DNA from: JACDEA01 sp963742585
GTDB taxonomy: Bacteria; Actinomycetota; Acidimicrobiia; Acidimicrobiales; JACDEA01
NCBI GenBank assembly: GCA_963742585.1
Contig: CAVUMI010000009.1
Location: 1,736,001-1,800,000 of the forward strand
Reading direction: 5' to 3'
Length of the DNA stretch: 64,000 nucleotides
The notes beneath the pieces are model-generated. The model did not search any database. It saw only the letters and a program-made list of their open reading frames with translations, and was not told where the DNA came from. Shown here piece by piece: positions 60,190-64,000 of this stretch. The first letter of the stretch is position 1, and every line of letters starts with the position of its first letter. The position numbers and the translations under genes were made by a program.

Positions 60190-60993
60190 TCAGGCGCATG
60201 GCCATTCTTCGACGCGGTCCAGCTCGGGTCCGAGCAGCTGCGCGCCCAGCTTGCGAAACCACGCGACGTCGCCCGATGACAAGAAGCGATGGACGCCCTT
60301 GCCCGCCGTGCGCCGTACGAGTCCCGTGTCGTTCAGCAGGCTTCGCACCTCGAACGCGGTCTCATCGGCCGATGACACCAGCACGACGTCGCGGCCCATC
60401 ACCTCGCTGATGGTGCGGGCCAGGAACGGGTAGTGGGTGCACCCGAGGAGCAATGCGTCGACATCGGCGGCCCGTACCGGCGACAGCAGCCGCTCGGCCA
60501 GTACGTGCACCTGATCGGACGACGTCTCGCCCCGTTCGACGAATTCCACGAACCCCGGACAGGCGCACGCGGTCAGCGTCACCGGCGCGCGCAGCGAAGC
60601 GACGGCGCGCTGGTAGGCGCCCGATGCGATGGTGCCGATCGTGCCGATCACGCCGACCCGGCCGCTCGTCGTCGCCCGGAGCAAGGCGCGGGCGCCCGGC
60701 TCGATCACCCCGACAATCGGGACATCGGCTTCGAAACGCAGTAGGTCGAGCGCTGCCGCCGCTGCGGTGTTGCACGCCACCACGACGAGCTTGACACCGA
60801 ACTCGTCGACCAGACGCCCCGTTATCTGGAGCGCGAACTGCTGAACTTCCTCGAGTGGCCGCGGGCCATAGGGGTAGCGGCCGGTGTCGCCCATGTAGAT
60901 GAGGTCTTCGCCGGGAAGCAGGTCGATCAGTGCGCGCGCGACCGTGAGTCCGCCGAATCCACTGTCGAACATCCCGATCGGCCGGTCGTCCAT
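60190..60993 (-). CDS. murI: Glutamate racemase
   Basis: 267 residues with both catalytic Cys: VVVACNTAAAA and LLGCTHYPFLA; also MFDSGFGGLTVARAL and YMGDTGRYPYGPRP. It makes D-glutamate for peptidoglycan. Nineteen bp after the LivG-like gene. Confidence 0.95.
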   Translation of the reverse strand: MDDRPIGMFDSGFGGLTVARALIDLLPGEDLIYMGDTGRYPYGPRPLEEVQQFALQITGRLVDEFGVKLVVVACNTAAAAALDLLRFEADVPIVGVIEPGARALLRATTSGRVGVIGTIGTIASGAYQRAVASLRAPVTLTACACPGFVEFVERGETSSDQVHVLAERLLSPVRAADVDALLLGCTHYPFLARTISEVMGRDVVLVSSADETAFEVRSLLNDTGLVRRTAGKGVHRFLSSGDVAWFRKLGAQLLGPELDRVEEWPCA

Positions 60994-61012
60994 CGCCGGC
61001 GAGGCTATCGAC

Positions 61013-61939
61013 TCAGGGTCGCCGTCCCGGCCGCTTGGCCGCCGTCTTCTTGACGGTCTTCTTGGCTGTCGCGGCTTTCTTGGCCGTCGCGGCTTTCTTC
61101 TTCGCGGCGGCCGGCTTCTTTCGAGTGGCGCGCTTGGTCTTGGCCGGCACCCCGGTTCCGGAGCGGTGGATCACCGCCGTATCGGTTCCCAGGTAGGCAG
61201 CGACAAGACGCGGGTCGTTGAGGACATCGTCCGGGGCACCCTGGGCGAGGACGCGGCCGGTCTCCAGCGCCAGGATCTGATCGGACACCGATCGAATCAG
61301 CGGCATGTCGTGTTCGACCACCAGCATCGTGATGCCCGTCGCGTCGCGCATTCGCGTCAGCATCGGCCCAAGCGCTTCGGCCTCGCGCTGGGCAATGCCT
61401 GACGACGGTTCGTCCAGCAGCAGCACGGCGGGGTCGTGCGCCATGATCACCGCCAGATCCAGGATTCGCCGCGATCCGGTCGACAACTCCGAGACGAACT
61501 TGTCGCGGAACGCCTGCAAGCCCGTCATCTCGATGAGCGCGTCGGAGCGCTCGGCAATCGACCGCTCGGCCCGGCGCACCCACGGCATGCCCAGCGCGCT
61601 CGAGACGATCCCACTCGCTCGCACGTGTCGTTCGAACGCAATGGCCAGCGTCTCGCTCACGGTGAGCGACGGGAAGAGCCGCGCATCTTGGAACGACCTG
61701 CCGAGACGGGCATGGGCCCGGGCCTCGGGAGACTTGGTCGAGATGTCGACGCCGTCGAGGACCACGCGGCCGCGCGACGGCACGAACCCGCAGATGGCGT
61801 CGAACACCGTGGTCTTTCCGGCGCCGTTCGGGCCCACAAATCCGAGAATTGAGCCTCGAGGGACCTCGAAGGTCACCTCGTCGACCGCCAGGACCCCCCC
61901 GAAGTTCACCGTGAGTCCCGACACCTCCAGGATGCTCAT
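61013..61939 (-). CDS. LivG-type ABC transporter ATP-binding protein with Lys-rich tail
   Basis: 308 residues. Walker A GPNGAGKTT, signature SELSTGSRR, Walker B AVLLLDEPSSG, and a late H-loop (VVEHDMPLIRS); GFVPSRGRVVLDG and ARLGRSFQDARLF mark the branched-chain amino acid LivG group. The last 50 residues are a Lys/Ala tail (RKKPAAAKKKAATAKK and similar), as in histone H1-like or HU tails, which is not a normal part of LivG. ATGA overlap with the LivF-fusion gene. No LivH/LivM permease is in the window. Confidence 0.84.
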   Translation of the reverse strand: MSILEVSGLTVNFGGVLAVDEVTFEVPRGSILGFVGPNGAGKTTVFDAICGFVPSRGRVVLDGVDISTKSPEARAHARLGRSFQDARLFPSLTVSETLAIAFERHVRASGIVSSALGMPWVRRAERSIAERSDALIEMTGLQAFRDKFVSELSTGSRRILDLAVIMAHDPAVLLLDEPSSGIAQREAEALGPMLTRMRDATGITMLVVEHDMPLIRSVSDQILALETGRVLAQGAPDDVLNDPRLVAAYLGTDTAVIHRSGTGVPAKTKRATRKKPAAAKKKAATAKKAATAKKTVKKTAAKRPGRRP

Positions 61940-64000
61940 GTGACCGCGTCCTTCATGGCCGACGCGCCGGTGAGGAATACCGAGCGGAGGATGTCGGGTC
62001 GCTCGAGCAGCTCGCCGGTGGGGCCCGAGAACCGGATCTCGCCCTTCTCCATGAAGTAGGCGCGGTCGGCGATGGTGAGCGCGAGGTTCACCGACTGCTC
62101 GACCAGGATCACCGAGGTCCCAGTTGCGTGAATCCGACGGACGATGTTGAGCAACTCCTCAACGATGATCGGAGCCAATCCCAGCGACAGCTCGTCGATC
62201 ATCAGCAGCTTGGGCCGCGAGATGAACGCCTGGCCGAGCGTGAGCATTTGCTGCTCGCCGCCCGACAGGACCGCCGCCGGTTGCTTGAGACGCCGCTCCA
62301 GGGACGGGAAGATTCCCAGCACCTCATCGATCGCGGCGCGGCCTTCGGCCTTGGGTCGACCGCTGGCCCAAGCCGCCACTTCGAGGTTCTCTCGGACGGT
62401 CAGGCTCGGGAAGATGCCCCGACCCCCGGGGACTTGGACGAGGCCGGCGGCGAAGCTGTCCTCGGGCTCGAGGCCCGTGACGTCATCGCCGTCGAAGAAG
62501 ATCGTTCCCCGTTGCATCGGGACGAGGCCGGAGATGGCTCGCAACAGCGTCGATTTTCCCGCACCGTTGGTACCGAGCAGGGCGATGATCTCGCCTTCCT
62601 TCAATTCGAAGTCGACACCGAACAGCACCTGCACGGGGCCGTAGCTGACATCGAGGTCCCGCACCACGAGGATTGAGGATCCCGCTGCGTCCGCGCGCGC
62701 CCGCCGGAGGTCAGCCGCGGTCGTCAGCAGCGCGAGCGCGTGGGCGGCGTCGTCGGTAACGAACTTGTGGCCTGATCGAAGAACGAGTCCGCCGACCACC
62801 CAGAACGGCATGAGAGCGGCGATACCGGAGCGGATGCCATGGTCGTCGGAGATCGCCGAGACCCCTGTTCCGATGAACAACACCCAGAGTCCAACGACGA
62901 TGAACAACGCGCCGAAGCCGTAGGACAACGAGCGGACCCTGGCCGGTGAAACGAACGCTTGGGTGGTGAGGAACGCCGGCGTGAACATGCCGCCGATAAA
63001 GGTGGTCAGCAGAGCCAGCGGCACCGCGAACCACAGCGTTGGAGCGTTGGCGAACAGCAGGAGTAGCGGACCGACAGCGACGAGGATCCAACCCGCCCGC
63101 TTGAGCGGCTCGCCCATGCCATCGGCCAACCACCCGACCGTCCAACGGCTCGCCAGCTGCACACCGAGGAACGCGGTGGCAGCGCCGGCCGATCCCAGCG
63201 CTCCCCGAGCGAGTGGACTCAAGTCGAACTCGCGCTCGTAATACAGCGGGATCTGGAACGCGAGCGGGATCAGGCCAGCGCCGATGAAGGTCCAGGCCAG
63301 GTACTGACGGCGCAGCGTGCGCACCGAGAAGAGCATCCGGACGCCGCGCCCGAACGCGACCGGACGCTCCTCGTCGGCCGCGGCCGCGGCCGACGCGTCC
63401 TCGGTGGCGCCGCGGATCGGGTTCTGAAGCTTCCGCGCCTGCACGGCCATGAAGAGGATCGGCCCGATGAGCACGATAAACGCGGCGCGCCAGCTAAAGA
63501 GAGCGGTCAGCACGCCGGCCAGCGCGGGACCCACGACCGCGGCGATCCGCTGGCCGTTGGAATGGAGCCCAAACACCCGCGGGCGATGCTCGGGCGCGGT
63601 AATAGTCGGCGAGCAGGGATCGGTGAATCGGGTCGTTCATGAGAAGCCCGATGCCGTTGCCCAGGCGGAACAGCACCAGCATGCCGACAGTGGTCGCCAT
63701 ACCGGTCAACAGCGAAAAGACACCGGCCAGCACCGCGCCGAGCACGACCAGCTTGGTCCGGGGTAGCCGATCGCCGTAATACCCCACCGGGATGGCAAGC
63801 AGTAACACCACCGAAAGATTGAGAACGACGATTCCCGCGAACTCGTTGTCGGTGAGATCGAATGCCTTCTTGATCTCCGGGACCAAGACCGCGAATGCCG
63901 CGGTATCGAACTCGTCGAAGAAGTGAAGGAAGAACAGGACGATCAGTGGGAACGTCGCGTCCGTTCCGGCAACGTCGGCGAAATAGGCCTTGACGCGCGT
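61936..64000 (-). CDS. MFS transporter fused to LivF-type ABC ATPase (partial, frame break)
   Basis: Open at the right edge, so the true start is outside. The N-terminal part is an MFS transporter (EIKKAFDLTDNEFAG, NLSVVLLLAIPVGYYGDRLPRTK, then about ten helices); the break near 63595 after HRSLLADYY passes into the frame with VFGLHSNGQRIAAVVGPALAG. About 300 residues into this second frame the ATPase begins: DLDVSYGPVQVLFGVDFEL, Walker A LLGTNGAGKST, signature VLSGGEQQ and Walker B LLMIDELSLGLAP, ending SVFLTG. An MFS domain fused to a LivF-like ATPase is an unusual pairing. It probably dimerises with the LivG-like ATPase. Confidence 0.82.

Noticed and set aside
1..64000. CRISPR arrays, insertion sequences, rRNA genes and replication origin
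   Set aside because: No regular spacer-repeat pattern, transposase motif, rRNA segment or DnaA-box cluster was seen on reading through.

Overview
This is a high-G+C bacterial window whose gene content points to an actinobacterium. The conserved gene order (clpX, a valS-position gene, folC, ndk, the mre/rod block, two TIGR03960/TIGR03936 proteins, rng, rplU-rpmA-obgE-proB-proA) is the actinobacterial one. Long Thr/Ser linkers on exported proteins, the paired sulfotransferase and DUF1214 genes and the DUF222/HNH gene would suit an Acidimicrobiia-like lineage, possibly an uncultured one; that placement is inference. I saw no rRNA, CRISPR array, insertion sequence, integrase or replication origin.

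Layout. 1-1.7 kb: a partial proA and an MBL-fold hydrolase. 1.7-8.0 kb: a forward operon encoding a GNAT protein, a CbxX-type AAA+ ATPase with TerB-like helices, a membrane-anchored binding-protein-like protein, a lipoprotein fusing a solute-binding and a VWA domain, a membrane coiled-coil protein and PspA. It sits between proB and proA. 8.2-11.2 kb: proB, obgE, rpmA, rplU. 11.2-13.9 kb: a sulfotransferase, a DUF1214 protein and a VOC protein, separating rplU from rng. 14-24 kb: rng, two radical-SAM-associated genes, rodA, mrdA, mreD, mreC, mreB (rod-shape machinery), ndk. 24.4-31.2 kb: folC, a degenerate valyl-tRNA synthetase-like gene, clpX, clpP, tig.

31-51 kb is an accessory region with short operons and single genes: an acyltransferase/SGNH protein, a cupredoxin-like lipoprotein, a small HNH protein, Hsp20, an epoxide hydrolase, a STAS protein, methyltransferases, hemolysin III, YceH, an S4 protein, a broken phosphotransferase, a DUF222/HNH protein, a CmtR-like sensor with a cation transporter, a cupredoxin fused to a sugar-dehydrogenase-like propeller, and LemA with DUF2207. 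tRNAs Pro, Gly, Arg, His and Lys are spread through it. 51-58 kb: two nucleotide-cyclase-homology proteins, three exported proteins including a caspase-like peptidase, a second clpP, tRNA-Leu, two single-domain cyclic-nucleotide-binding proteins flanking a nitrilase, and a D-threonine-aldolase-like enzyme. 58.8-64 kb: rdgB, rph, murI and two LivG/LivF-type ATPases, the second fused to an MFS transporter that runs off the window.

At least ten genes contain single-base-type reading-frame breaks, several in genes expected to be essential (rng, rodA, mreC, proA). The simplest explanation is consensus indel error in the assembly, so I annotate these as full genes with a break. The most notable biology is the dead ValRS-like protein at the valS position, the AAA/SBP-VWA/PspA operon, the MFS-LivF fusion and the secreted caspase homologue with an EF-hand-like loop.
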